From positions 1-64,000 of the forward strand of contig JAIXXF010000031.1 in the NCBI GenBank assembly GCA_027490925.1: a DNA stretch of 64,000 nt, written 5' to 3'. The notes beneath the pieces were generated by a model. The model did no database searches, had not been told where the DNA came from, and saw only the letters and a program-made list of their open reading frames with translations. The stretch is from Comamonadaceae bacterium (lineage in GTDB: Bacteria; Pseudomonadota; Gammaproteobacteria; Burkholderiales; Burkholderiaceae_C). Positions 40,683 to 52,580 of the stretch are shown here, one piece after another (within the stretch, counting starts at the first letter, position 1; each line of letters opens with the position of its first letter). The position numbers and the translations under genes are program-made.

Positions 40683-42371
40683 TCAGCGGCCGAACGAGCG
40701 GCCGGGGCCGCCCTGGCCGCGCGGGCCAAAGCCGCCGCCACCGCCCGAGCGGTTGGGGCGCCCGCCGCCACCGCCCCGGCGGCCACGCTCGGCCATGCTG
40801 TCGATGCTGGTGCGCAGCGGGTCGGGCTGGTTCGTTGGGCCGCCACCGGCGTGCCGACCACCGCCCTGGCCACGGTGCGGCGCGTCGCCGTAACCGCCGC
40901 CGTGGTGACGGGGTTGGCGTGGCGGCTGGCCGTCGTTCACAAACCCGCGCGGCGGCTGGTCCCTGAGCGAGGGCTGGGCGGCGCGGCCATTGGCCTGCGC
41001 CGGGCGACCTTGGCCTCGGCCCTGGCCGCCGCCGTTGCCTTGCCCACCGCCGTTGCCGTTACCGTTGCCGCGGCCGCCTTGGCCAGCCTTGTTGTCGCGC
41101 ATGCGCTGCATCATCTCGGTGCGGGCGGCTTTGGCGGCGGCTTGCATCACCTCGCGGCTCGGCGGTTTGCCCAGGCCACCCCAGATGGTCTGACGGCCCA
41201 TGGCCAATGGCTCGGCTTTTTCACCCGGTTCCGGGCCAAAGCCTTCGACCGGCTGCACCGGGATCTGCTGCTTGGTGAAGCGCTCGATGTCCTGCATGAA
41301 GCCTTCTTCGTCCAGACACACCAGGTTCACCGCCTCGCCGCTGTTGCCCGCCCGGCCGGTGCGGCCAATGCGGTGCACGTAGTCTTCCGATACGTTGGGG
41401 ATTTCGTAGTTCACCACGTGCGGGAGTTCGTCGATGTCGATGCCGCGGGCAGCGATGTCGGTCGCCACCAGCGCGCGCACCTCGCCGCTTTTGAAGCCCG
41501 CCAGGGCCTGGGTGCGGGCGCCCTGGCTCTTGTTGCCGTGCAGCGCCATCGCCGTGATGCCGTTTTTCTCCAGAAACTCGGCCACGTTGTTGGCCCCGAA
41601 CTTGGTGCGGGTGAACACCAGCACCTGGCTCCAGTTGCGCTCTTTGATGATGTGGGCGAGCAGGGCTTTCTTCTTGCCGCGGCCCACAGGGTGGATCACT
41701 GGGGTGATGCGTTGCACCGTGGTGTTGCGCGGCGTGACTTGGATGTGCAGCGGGTCGTGCAGCAGGCCTGCGGCCAGGTCGCGGATCTCGTCGCTGAAGG
41801 TGGCCGAGAACAGCAGGCTCTGCTTGTCGCGCGGCACCAGTGCCAGCACCTTCTTCACGTCGTGGATGAAGCCCATGTCAAGCATGCGGTCGGCTTCGTC
41901 CAACACCAGCACTTCCACGGTAGACAGGTCTAGCATGCCTTGCTGCGATAAGTCCAGCAGGCGGCCAGGCGTGGCGACCAAAATGTCCACGCCGCTTTTG
42001 AGCTTGCTGATCTGCGGGTTCATGCCCACACCGCCAAAAATCACGGTGGATTTGAGGTTCAGGTATTTGCCGTATTCGCGGGCCGACTCTTCCACCTGCG
42101 CCGCCAGCTCGCGGGTCGGGGTCAGCACCAAGGCGCGAACGCCGACGCCGCCAAACTTGTTTTTCACCCCGTCGTTGACCGACAGGATCTGCAAGATGGG
42201 CAGCATGAACGCGGCGGTTTTGCCGGTGCCGGTCTGGGCGCCACCGAGCAGGTCGCGGCCTTCCAGCACCGACGGGATGGCCTGGGCCTGGATGGGGGTG
42301 GGGGTCTCGTAGCCCTGCTCGCGCACGGCTTTCACAATGGCCGGGGCCAGGTTCAGTTCTTCAAAGGTCAT
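40683..42371 (-). CDS. rhlE: DEAD-box RNA helicase, RhlE type
   Basis: A 562-residue helicase. The core has the Q motif ([13 protein letters not shown]), [50 protein letters not shown] and [10 protein letters not shown]. After residue 400 comes a basic Gly/Arg/Asn-rich tail of about 150 residues (for example [20 protein letters not shown]), typical of RhlE and of helicases that phase-separate with RNA. Role: RNA remodelling in decay or ribosome assembly. Confidence 0.95.
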   Translation of the reverse strand: MTFEELNLAPAIVKAVREQGYETPTPIQAQAIPSVLEGRDLLGGAQTGTGKTAAFMLPILQILSVNDGVKNKFGGVGVRALVLTPTRELAAQVEESAREYGKYLNLKSTVIFGGVGMNPQISKLKSGVDILVATPGRLLDLSQQGMLDLSTVEVLVLDEADRMLDMGFIHDVKKVLALVPRDKQSLLFSATFSDEIRDLAAGLLHDPLHIQVTPRNTTVQRITPVIHPVGRGKKKALLAHIIKERNWSQVLVFTRTKFGANNVAEFLEKNGITAMALHGNKSQGARTQALAGFKSGEVRALVATDIAARGIDIDELPHVVNYEIPNVSEDYVHRIGRTGRAGNSGEAVNLVCLDEEGFMQDIERFTKQQIPVQPVEGFGPEPGEKAEPLAMGRQTIWGGLGKPPSREVMQAAAKAARTEMMQRMRDNKAGQGGRGNGNGNGGGQGNGGGQGRGQGRPAQANGRAAQPSLRDQPPRGFVNDGQPPRQPRHHGGGYGDAPHRGQGGGRHAGGGPTNQPDPLRTSIDSMAERGRRGGGGGRPNRSGGGGGFGPRGQGGPGRSFGR

Positions 42372-42736
42372 GGGTGAGCGCCCGTCTCGGACGCCTGGAA
42401 CCGGCCTGTCGGGGCGTGTGCAACGCCGCGTCAGTCAAAGGCCGGTGGGTTTCAGGGTGGGCAAGTGGCCAACCGGAGGTCGGTGGCGCTGCCCCAGCAA
42501 GATGCTGACGTACAGGTCACTGATGCCTGCACGGGGCGGATTGTCGCACGTTGCGGCGCCAGTGAACCGGCAGCCACCCGCCGTTGTGTGGCCCCGGGCG
42601 TGACATTGGCCCGATAATCCACTATCCCCGGCGTTGATTCCCGACATCTGCCGCAGGCCCTGTGCCCGCGCGCCGACCCCGCCACGCCAGGCCCCTTGGT
42701 CTGCGGCGGCAACCGTTTTGAAGAGAAAGTGATCCC
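42372..42736. other. Divergent promoter region of rhlE and ettA
   Basis: 365 bases without a convincing gene. It holds the promoters of both divergent genes. On the plus strand GTGACA and TATCCC with a 17-base spacer (42600-42628 area) are a weak candidate for ettA, and GAAGAGAAAG lies near its ATG. No repeat element or operator was recognised. Confidence 0.4.
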
Positions 42737-44398
<1,662 letters not shown>

Positions 44399-44402
44399 GG
44401 CG

Positions 44403-45779
44403 TCAGGCCAACGGCACCGGGGCGCTGGCCCGGGCGTCGCCCGACTCGGCGCGCAACAGGCGCTGTCGCACCAACTGGATGTTGGCGCGCAGTGCATACA
44501 GCTCGTCGGTGAAAGACAGCGGCACCGCGATCTGGCCCGCCACCCGGTCGAGTTCGTCGGTCTCTGTGAGCAGCAGGGCGGGTGGGTCGATCCCGTCGTC
44601 CAGGCGCTGTTCGATGTCGCGCAGCTGACCGTACCAGCGAAACACGCGCGAACGCACGCGCAGGTTGTAGAGCGGCGGCACCACCCGGCTCAGCGGCAGC
44701 AGCAGCACCAGGATCGCACCCAGCGCCAGCCACATCCGGTCGATCAGGTTGGCCAGCCAAAACGGCAGGTAGCGCTGCATCAGCGGCGGACCGTTCTTGA
44801 TGGTGCGCTCGGCTTGTTTGGCCACCGGCAGCTCGTTGTGGTCCAAGTTGGGGAACTGCCGCGCGCGGTTGAACCATCCCGCGTCGCTGTGCAGGCTTTG
44901 CGCGGTTTGTGAGAACAGCTGCAGCAGTGCGGGGTGGGTGTCGGCCCGCGTCAGCAACGCCGTGGTGGTGGCCACCATGCGCATGTTTTGCGGCGGCACG
45001 TCACCGGCCAAATCCACCACGCCCCGGGGCAGGGTGGTGGGCGTCAAGAACGGGAAGCGGCGGGCGTAGGCCTCGCTCTGCGGGAAGTCGAGCAGGCGGA
45101 TGCCGGGGGCCTGCAGCAGCAACTGCACCATCACCGATTCCGGGGCCGACGCGAACACCACCGCGTCCAGCTCCCCTGCCAGCAGGGCGGTGACCGCCGG
45201 GGTTTGCGACAACTGGCTGAGTTGGATCTTGCGTGCATCGAGGCGGTTGGCCTCCAGCAGGCGCGCCATCAGGTTGGGCACACCGCTGCCCGCTGTGCCC
45301 ACGTTCACCCGCAGGCCCTGCAGCTGTGACAGGTTGCTCAAGGTCCGCGCGCGGAGTCGGCCCTTGGTGGGCTTGGCCAGCGCCGCTTCGCGGTAGAACA
45401 ACCACAGCGGCTCGACGAACAGGCTGCCGAGCGATTCGATGTCTTCTTCATCGGCCATTTGGCGTTCGTTGGTGCCGCCCTGCACAAAGCCGAGGTCGAC
45501 CTGGCCACTGCGCAGCAGCTCCAGGTTTTCCGACGAGCCCTCGCTGGGCAACAGCTTGACCTCGATGCCGTAGGGCTTCAGGGCGCGTGCGTAGCGCTTG
45601 CCAAACTCGTCATAGGCGCTTTGGGCCGGGCCTGTGGCCAGGGTGACGGTCTTGGGCGGGTTGGGGTTGAGCCACCAGTAGGCCAGCGCCAGCAGGCCAG
45701 CTGCGAGCAGCAGAAAGGGACCGATCGACACCGCCAGATCGCGGAGAGACAGCAGGGTGTTTCGCAGGGCTTTGGGCAT
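44403..45779 (-). CDS. TAXI family solute-binding protein with two membrane anchors
   Basis: A 458-residue protein. An N-terminal membrane helix (LAVSIGPFLLLAAGLLALAYWWL) is followed by a TAXI-type periplasmic binding domain (TVTLATGPAQSAYDEFGKRYA, VDLGFVQGGT, RVNVGTAGSGVPNL, LLAGELDAVVFASAP) and then a second helix (MWLALGAILVLLLPLSRVV) and a cytoplasmic tail of about 95 residues. TAXI proteins normally feed TRAP transporters, but here no TRAP membrane gene is adjacent and the protein is tethered, so a sensor-like role is possible. Family known from TRAP systems for glutamate and related acids. Confidence 0.88.
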   Translation of the reverse strand: MPKALRNTLLSLRDLAVSIGPFLLLAAGLLALAYWWLNPNPPKTVTLATGPAQSAYDEFGKRYARALKPYGIEVKLLPSEGSSENLELLRSGQVDLGFVQGGTNERQMADEEDIESLGSLFVEPLWLFYREAALAKPTKGRLRARTLSNLSQLQGLRVNVGTAGSGVPNLMARLLEANRLDARKIQLSQLSQTPAVTALLAGELDAVVFASAPESVMVQLLLQAPGIRLLDFPQSEAYARRFPFLTPTTLPRGVVDLAGDVPPQNMRMVATTTALLTRADTHPALLQLFSQTAQSLHSDAGWFNRARQFPNLDHNELPVAKQAERTIKNGPPLMQRYLPFWLANLIDRMWLALGAILVLLLPLSRVVPPLYNLRVRSRVFRWYGQLRDIEQRLDDGIDPPALLLTETDELDRVAGQIAVPLSFTDELYALRANIQLVRQRLLRAESGDARASAPVPLA

Positions 45780-45984
45780 GGCGAAACCTTAGCACGCCCG
45801 ACCTTGGTTCCCGCTGCACGACGGCCAGAGTGGGCGGCCGTTGCCGGGTGGTGTGCGGTGCAGGGGTGTGCGTTGGAGAGGGTGCCGCTGGGCGGTGATG
45901 GACGCTGTTGGCCCGTGTCGTCAGGCCTGTGGCGTGTGTTGGGTGAGCCGGCCGCGGAGGGGCATGGGTCAGCAGCAGCTTTCT

Positions 45985-46042
45985 AGGGTTTTTGGGTTTT
46001 TTGGGCTTTATGGGTTTTTTCGGCCTTTTGGGCCTTTGGGGC
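45985..46042 (+). repeat. G/T-rich degenerate tandem repeat
   Basis: About five units of GGGTTTTT/GGGCTTT type (AGGGTTTTTGGGTTTTTTGG followed by similar units to GGCCTTTGGGG). The G-runs lie on the plus strand with roughly 8-11-base spacing, so a G-rich secondary structure is conceivable. It lies downstream of copA. Confidence 0.5.
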
Positions 46043-46065
46043 GTCGTCTGGCGGTTTTACAGGCT

Positions 46066-46120
46066 GAAAATGGCTCTCAACCCTCGTTATCACTGATTGA
46101 GTAGCTATGTTTTTGGTAGC
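46066..46120 (+). repeat. Comamonad interspersed element, copy 6
   Basis: GAAAATGGCTCTCAACCCTCG, TTATCACTGATTGA, then GCTATGTTTTTGGTAGC (46104-46120), a 4-bp-armed palindrome with A/T-rich centre. Same layout and orientation as copies 5 and 7. Confidence 0.7.
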
Positions 46121-46206
46121 GCCTTCCACCAGGGCGGCATGGGCGCATGGCGCCCTGTGGCCGCGCGGCATGGCCCCACGATGGGGTCCATTCCGGGCGA
46201 CCCGGG

Positions 46207-48546
<2,340 letters not shown>

Positions 48547-48794
48547 GGGGTGGGTTCCGGGGCAAATGAAGGGCGGGTGAAGTCGCAGACCTGTGTGAAA
48601 CCAAGGGACAGCGCACGCGCCAAGCCGAAGGGGATGCCCGTGGGCAGCGGCGCAGGGCCCCAATGGATCGGATGCGGTCCGGACAGGTCTGGCATTGGGG
48701 TCCGCTCCAGCCACCGATTGGTCAGCGACACCCATGCAATTGGCGCCGCGTGGGCGCGTGCCAAGGGGCCCGCACATGTTTTTTTCAAAAACGC

Positions 48795-48822
48795 TTGCAA
48801 ATGTGAAAAAAACACATATCAT
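48795..48822 (+). promoter_or_regulatory. Promoter of the ERAERP-repeat protein
   Basis: TTGCAA (48795-48800) and TATCAT (48817-48822) with a 16-base spacer. The spacer coincides almost exactly with palindrome 1, so a bound protein would exclude RNA polymerase. The predicted transcript start lies at about 48829, just before palindrome 2. Confidence 0.6.
48801..48817. promoter_or_regulatory. Operator palindrome 1: ATGTG-N7-CACAT
   Basis: ATGTG and CACAT separated by seven A. It fills the spacer of the promoter at 48795-48822. Left flank AA, right flank AT. Confidence 0.65.
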
Positions 48823-48831
48823 CAGATCCGT

Positions 48832-48852
48832 AAATGTGCACGGTGCACATTT
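48832..48852. promoter_or_regulatory. Operator palindrome 2: AAATGTGCAC-G-GTGCACATTT
   Basis: A perfect 10-1-10 inverted repeat (arms AAATGTGCAC and GTGCACATTT), containing ATGTG-N7-CACAT at 48834-48850. It starts 33 bp after palindrome 1 and ends 15 bases before the start codon, in the predicted leader of the mRNA. Confidence 0.75.
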
Positions 48853-48867
48853 ATTCAGGAGAAAACC

Positions 48868-49155
48868 ATGAACCAGTCGAAACTCATCCCCTTGGCCGCC
48901 GTGTTGCTGGCCGCCACTTTGTCGTCCACCGCATTCGCCAAATCCGAGCGCGGTGAGCGTGCTGAACGTCCTGAGCGTGCAGAGCGCGCAGAACGTGCGG
49001 AACGCCCTGAGCGCGCCGAACGCCCAGAGCGTGCAGAGCGCCCTGAGCGGGCAGAGCGCCCTGAGCGGGCAGAGCGCCCTGAGCGGGCAGAGCGTCCTGA
49101 GCGCGCCGAACGCCCAGAGCGTGCAGAGCGCCCTGAGCGGATCGGCCGCCGTTGA
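48868..49155 (+). CDS. Exported protein made of ERAERP repeats
   Basis: A 95-residue protein. A clear Sec signal peptide ([20 protein letters not shown], about residues 5-24) is followed by a mature part of about 70 residues almost wholly built of Glu, Arg, Ala and Pro in hexads of ERAERP. Glu and Arg are nearly equal in number, so it is a polyampholyte, probably an extended or helical rod without hydrophobic core. AGGAGA is well placed before the ATG. Promoter and two operators precede it. No family is known to me; a role in metal or envelope stress is only suggested by the neighbouring copA and barrel gene. Confidence 0.8.
   Translation: MNQSKLIPLAAVLLAATLSSTAFAKSERGERAERPERAERAERAERPERAERPERAERPERAERPERAERPERAERPERAERPERAERPERIGRR
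48946..49140 (+). repeat. Tandem 18-bp coding repeat of the ERAERP protein
   Basis: About eleven units of the type GAGCGGGCAGAGCGCCCT. A 44-bp block starting CTGAGCGCGCCGAACGCCCA is perfectly repeated at 49007-49050 and 49097-49140, 90 bases apart, showing recent expansion by duplication. Confidence 0.9.
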
Positions 49156-49237
49156 GCCACGCGTTGCCCGGAACTGATCCCGCCGGGCGGCGTGTGCCCC
49201 TTGGGTCACCCCAGACACACCAAACACCCCACCCGCC

Positions 49238-50020
49238 ATGACCTCTTCGCTCCAACCCCATCGCGGCACCGCCCAGCTTGGCTGGTGGTGGCTGCTGACC
49301 CTCGTTCTGACCGCCCCGGCGCAGGCCGTGCCGAAATTCGACCCGGTGGGCTTGGACGTGGGCCTGTCTGTGGACTACGCCAACGGCGTCCTGCGCGACC
49401 TGCCCGCGGCCCGCGCGCTGACCACCACCTTGGTGACGCGCTACAACACCGGCGACTGGCAGTTCGGCATCGACCTGCCTTACCTCGTGCTGGAAGAACC
49501 TGCGCCCGCCGGCAGTGCCAACGCCAACGCCAACGCCAAAGTGCGCGGCTGGGGCGACGTGGGCCTGAAGGTGCGCCGCACGCTGTGGGCCAGCAGCCGG
49601 CCCACCCAGGGCCTGGACCTGACCTTGAAAGTGAAAACCAACACCGGCAACGCCGCGCGTGGCCTGGGCACCGGCGGCACCGACGTGGCCCTGCAACTCG
49701 AGGGCTACCGAGCCTTCGGCGACTGGTTGCTGTTTGGCCATCTTGGCCAGCGCAAGACCGGCGCGTCCGATTTGCTGCCCGCCGCCACCAACCCGGTGTT
49801 CACCGAGGTCGGCGTGCAAAAGCGCTGGGCGCCGGGCACCGACCTCGGCGTGTTCCATAACCACCGGCAGGCCAACGGCCGCAGCGGCCCGTTGTCCGAA
49901 GCGACCGCCTTCTACCAAACCAAATGGGGCACCGATGTCGTGCAGCTGTCTTTGACCAAAGGCTTCACCGACGCCAGCCCGCGCTGGGGTGTGGGGCTGG
50001 CCTACACCGTGCGCTTTTGA
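49238..50020 (+). CDS. Outer-membrane beta-barrel protein of unknown function
   Basis: A 260-residue protein with a signal peptide ([16 protein letters not shown]) and a run of alternating hydrophobic strands: [81 protein letters not shown], ending VGLAYTVRF with a terminal Phe. The layout is like small outer-membrane transporters or sensor-type barrels. An Asn/Ala run (ANANANAK) lies in an external loop. It follows the ERAERP gene by 82 bases and precedes the DUF6502 gene. Confidence 0.75.
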   Translation: MTSSLQPHRGTAQLGWWWLLTLVLTAPAQAVPKFDPVGLDVGLSVDYANGVLRDLPAARALTTTLVTRYNTGDWQFGIDLPYLVLEEPAPAGSANANANAKVRGWGDVGLKVRRTLWASSRPTQGLDLTLKVKTNTGNAARGLGTGGTDVALQLEGYRAFGDWLLFGHLGQRKTGASDLLPAATNPVFTEVGVQKRWAPGTDLGVFHNHRQANGRSGPLSEATAFYQTKWGTDVVQLSLTKGFTDASPRWGVGLAYTVRF

Positions 50021-50026
50021 GGTTGT

Positions 50027-50045
50027 AAATGTGTGAACAGCACAT
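50027..50045. promoter_or_regulatory. Operator palindrome 3: ATGTG-N7-CACAT before the DUF6502 gene
   Basis: AA-ATGTG-TGAACAG-CACAT, with the same seven-base spacing as palindromes 1 and 2. The preceding bases TTGTAA mirror TTGCAA at palindrome 1. A possible -10, TAGACT, lies at 50053-50058, only seven bases before the ATG, so the mRNA could be leaderless. Confidence 0.65.
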
Positions 50046-50064
50046 GCGCAGCTAGACTTGTTCC

Positions 50065-50946
50065 ATGAGCATTCCAGACGCCGAACACGACGCTTCAGCC
50101 GCTGGCAGCGGCAACGCCCTGTCGTCTGAGCAGGCCGCCCTGCTGGACACGTTCCGCGCGCTGCTGCGTCCGCTGGCGCAATTGGCGATCTCCAAAGGCG
50201 TGACTTACGCGGCGATGGACGACCTGCTGCGCGCCACCCTAGTTGAAGCCGCCCGGCGCCAGTTCGGAGGCAGCTCTGGCCACGGGCTGGTGAGCCGTGT
50301 CAGCACCGCCACCGGCCTGAACCGCCGCGAGGTCACCCGTTTGGTGTCGCAAACGCCCACAGCGGTCAGCCCCAAACGCTGGCTGGCCGGTGAGGTGTTC
50401 ACCAAGTGGCTGAGCGACGTGGTCTACAAAGACCCGGTGGATGGCAAACCCATGGCTTTGCCCCGACAGGGCGCGGAGCCGAGCTTTGAGGCGCTGGCCT
50501 TCGCGATCACCAAAGATGTTCACCCCCGCAGTTTGCTGGAGGAACTCTGCCGCCTGGGCATGGCCGCCGTGGACGAGGCCACCGACCGCGTGGTGCTGGT
50601 CAAAGACGCCATGGTGCCGAAAAACGATTTCACCAAGATGGTGGCCTTTGTGGCGGGCAACGTGGGCGACCACCTGCAAGGCAGCGTGGCCAACGTGCTG
50701 GGCGATGGCAATGTGCACTTTGACCAGGCCATCGTGGCCGACGAGCTGTCAACCGCCTCCATCCACGAAGCCCGGGCGCTGATTCAGCGCCAGTGGCAAA
50801 CCATGTTCGACGCGCTGATCCCGGAGCTCAGCGCGCTGATCGAGCGCGACCAATCCAGCGGTGCGCCGCAAGACCGTCAGATCCGCATTGGTCTGTATTC
50901 CTTCGACCGACCCGTGGGCACCGACGGCACGCCCCTGGGCTCATGA
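50065..50946 (+). CDS. DUF6502 family protein, probable HTH regulator
   Basis: A 293-residue protein. N-terminal helices (LLDTFRALLRPLAQLAISKGVTYAAMDDLLRATLVEAARR) precede a helix-turn-helix-like segment at about residues 76-95 (VSRVSTATGLNRREVTRLV). The rest is helical with AGEVFTKWLSDVVYKD and DVHPRSLLEELCRLGMAAVDE. No Shine-Dalgarno is visible. DUF6502 genes are often found with DUF5666 genes, as here, and no function has been assigned that I know. Because the palindrome in its promoter also occurs at the ERAERP promoter, I infer that it is an autoregulator of the module. Confidence 0.78.
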   Translation: MSIPDAEHDASAAGSGNALSSEQAALLDTFRALLRPLAQLAISKGVTYAAMDDLLRATLVEAARRQFGGSSGHGLVSRVSTATGLNRREVTRLVSQTPTAVSPKRWLAGEVFTKWLSDVVYKDPVDGKPMALPRQGAEPSFEALAFAITKDVHPRSLLEELCRLGMAAVDEATDRVVLVKDAMVPKNDFTKMVAFVAGNVGDHLQGSVANVLGDGNVHFDQAIVADELSTASIHEARALIQRQWQTMFDALIPELSALIERDQSSGAPQDRQIRIGLYSFDRPVGTDGTPLGS

Positions 50947-51043
50947 CCCATCACCCTCATCAACCTTGTCACCCCGTTTGCCACCGCCGCACGCCTTCGC
51001 ACTTTTCACACATCCACACGCCACACACCCAGAGGAGAAACCT

Positions 51044-52136
51044 GTGTCCAACCGCCCCACCCACCTGAACGCCCGCGCCACCCGCCAAGCCATCGCCTCC
51101 GGCTGTGGCGAACCCGGCGCGGCAGCGCCCTTCGTGCTCACACGCCGCGGCTTCACGCTGGCGGCCCTGTCGTCCGTCGTGCTCGCCGCATGTGGCGGTG
51201 GCGGTGGTGGAGGTGAACGGCGGTGCGATCACCACCGACGCGGCCGGTGTGGCCAGCGCCACCGCCAACACCGTGGCGATCCGCAGCGAAATCAAGGGCC
51301 CGGTGAGTGCCATCAGCGGGAATGTGCTCACCATCTTGGGCCAGCAGATCAACATCGTTGCGGGCACGGTGTTCGACGACAGCCTCGGGGGGCTGGCCAA
51401 CGTCCGCACGAACGACGTGCTGGAGGTGTATGGCCTGCTGGTCAGCCCGGGCAACTACAACGCGACGCGCGTGGAACGGGTGACACCCACCATGCCCGGC
51501 GTGAACGCCAACTTCAAGCTGCGCGGCGTGGTCGCCAGCCTCAACACCACCAACCGCACCTTCACCATCGGCACCGTGACCGTGGGCTACAACACCCTGA
51601 ACGTGACGCCGCAAAACGGTCAGTTTGTTCGCGCGACCCTGTCCGTGCTGCCCGTGAATGGCGTGTTCCAGGCGACGTCCATCACCAACTCGGCGACCTT
51701 GGCGGCCGCGGCGTCCAACGGCGTGGAGGCCGAGGTGGAGGGCTATGTCACCGCCTTCGCCAGCGCCACCAGCTTCAGCGTGAATGGGGTGCCGGTGGAC
51801 GCTCGCAGCGCCTCCCGCGTGCCCGCATCCGGGTTGGCGCTCGGCGCCGAGGTGGAGGTCAGCGGCACGGTACAAAGCGGTGTGCTGGTGGCCCGCGAGG
51901 TCAAGCTGAAAGACCCGGCCGATGACCAGAAACTGGAAGTCAAGGGCGAGACGTCACTCGTGGACAAACAGGCCAAGACCTTCACCGTGCGTGGCGTCAA
52001 GGTCAACTACGGCAGCGCCACCTTCACCCGAGGCAGCGCCGACGCCCTTGCCAACGGGCAAACGATCGAAGCCAAAGGCGTGCTAGGCAGCGACCGCGTG
52101 ACCCTGGTCGCCACGGAAGTGAAGATCGACGCCTGA
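51044..52136 (+). CDS. DUF5666 lipoprotein, reading frame broken in the glycine linker
   Basis: The gene begins at GTG 51044 after AGGAGA and encodes a twin-arginine-like lipoprotein signal (LTRRGFTLAALSSVVLAAC) and seven Gly. Near 51194-51214 (GGCGGTGGCGGTGGTGGAGG) the frame must shift by one base to continue into the mature protein, VNGGAITTDAAGVASATAN..., which has four to five DUF5666 repeats (GPVSAISGNVLTILGQQINI; LRGVVASLNTTNRTFTIGTVTV; VEGYVTAFASATSFSVNGVPV; VKGETSLVDKQAKTFTVRGVKV) and ends at 52136. As written, neither frame gives signal plus repeats. It may be a sequencing error, a true frameshift, or slippage switching in the Gly tract. It follows the DUF6502 gene by 97 bases. Confidence 0.7.
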
Positions 52137-52153
52137 TCCCTTGCTGGGTCAAG

Positions 52154-52178
52154 GCCTGACCTGACTTGACCTGACTTG
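52154..52178. repeat. Short direct repeat after the DUF5666 gene
   Basis: CCTGACCTGACTTGACCTGA followed by CTTGG: a TTGACCTGAC unit repeated about twice. No function is apparent. Confidence 0.4.
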
Positions 52179-52388
52179 GCCACGGCCGCGGCGTTGACTG
52201 CAGCATCTGACGCATGGCCTGACCCCTGGTCCCACGCCACGCGCGGAGGGTAAGGGGGCTGGGCGTCGGTGTCGGCGTTGGTCTGGTTCGCGCGGTGCAA
52301 GGCACGCCGCAGCGGCGGCACGGTGCCTGCAGGGCCTGCCCCCGCGATTCGTTTTACAGTGGGGACGGCGCCACCCAAGGGGAAACAA

Positions 52389-52580
52389 ATGTTTGAGTTC
52401 CAATTGCCCGATCTGTCCTGCGGCCACTGCGTGGCTGCGGTCACCCAGGCGTTGAAAGCCGCCGATCCCGCCGCCACTGTGGCGGTGGATTTGCCCCAGC
52501 ACACCGTGCAGGTGACCAGTGGGCTGCCGCGCGCGGCCATTGCCGCTGCCTTGACCGAGGCCGGTTACCCACCGGCATGA
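52389..52580 (+). CDS. Heavy-metal-associated domain protein (CopZ-like)
   Basis: A 63-residue single HMA domain: FQLPDLSCGHCVAAVTQAL with the metal-binding CxxC (CGHC), DPAATVAVDLPQHTVQV and AAIAAALTEAGYPPA. Such chaperones hand Cu(I) to P-type ATPases. AAGGGGAA is well placed. It lies 6 kb from copA on the other strand and is transcribed alone; it ends inside the convergent hydrolase gene (16-base overlap). Confidence 0.9.
   Translation: MFEFQLPDLSCGHCVAAVTQALKAADPAATVAVDLPQHTVQVTSGLPRAAIAAALTEAGYPPA

Larger units (their letters stand above)
45780..46206. other. 427-base gap between copA and the TAXI gene
   Basis: No gene is supported. It carries a G/T-rich degenerate tandem run (45985-46042), an interspersed element (46066-46120) and the presumed promoter of the TAXI gene. 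Open frames here are opposite-strand products of the low-complexity sequence. Confidence 0.5.
48547..48867. other. Divergent promoter region of copA and the ERAERP protein gene
   Basis: 321 bases. The right third is strikingly AT-rich for this genome and contains a plus-strand promoter and two ATGTG-N7-CACAT palindromes. The left part, next to copA, is GC-rich with no site that I recognise. No gene is present. Confidence 0.6.

Noticed and set aside
48801-48852. CRP/FNR-type binding sites
   Set aside because: The half-sites look like CRP (AAATGTG...CACATTT), but CRP needs eight bases between them and these have seven in all three copies; FNR needs TTGAT-N4-ATCAA.
48946-49140. CRISPR-like repeats
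   Set aside because: Units are 18 bp, contiguous and coding, without spacers.
48855-49160. Minus-strand frame made of RSGRSARS units, and longer minus-strand frames joined to copA
   Set aside because: They are the antisense reading of the ERAERP repeat; no ribosome site, and the plus-strand frame has a signal peptide, promoter and start site.
50969-51454. Separate gene covering the frame-1 part of the DUF5666 locus
   Set aside because: The lipoprotein signal and Gly tract fit the DUF5666 repeats that follow in the other frame; one broken gene is the simpler reading.
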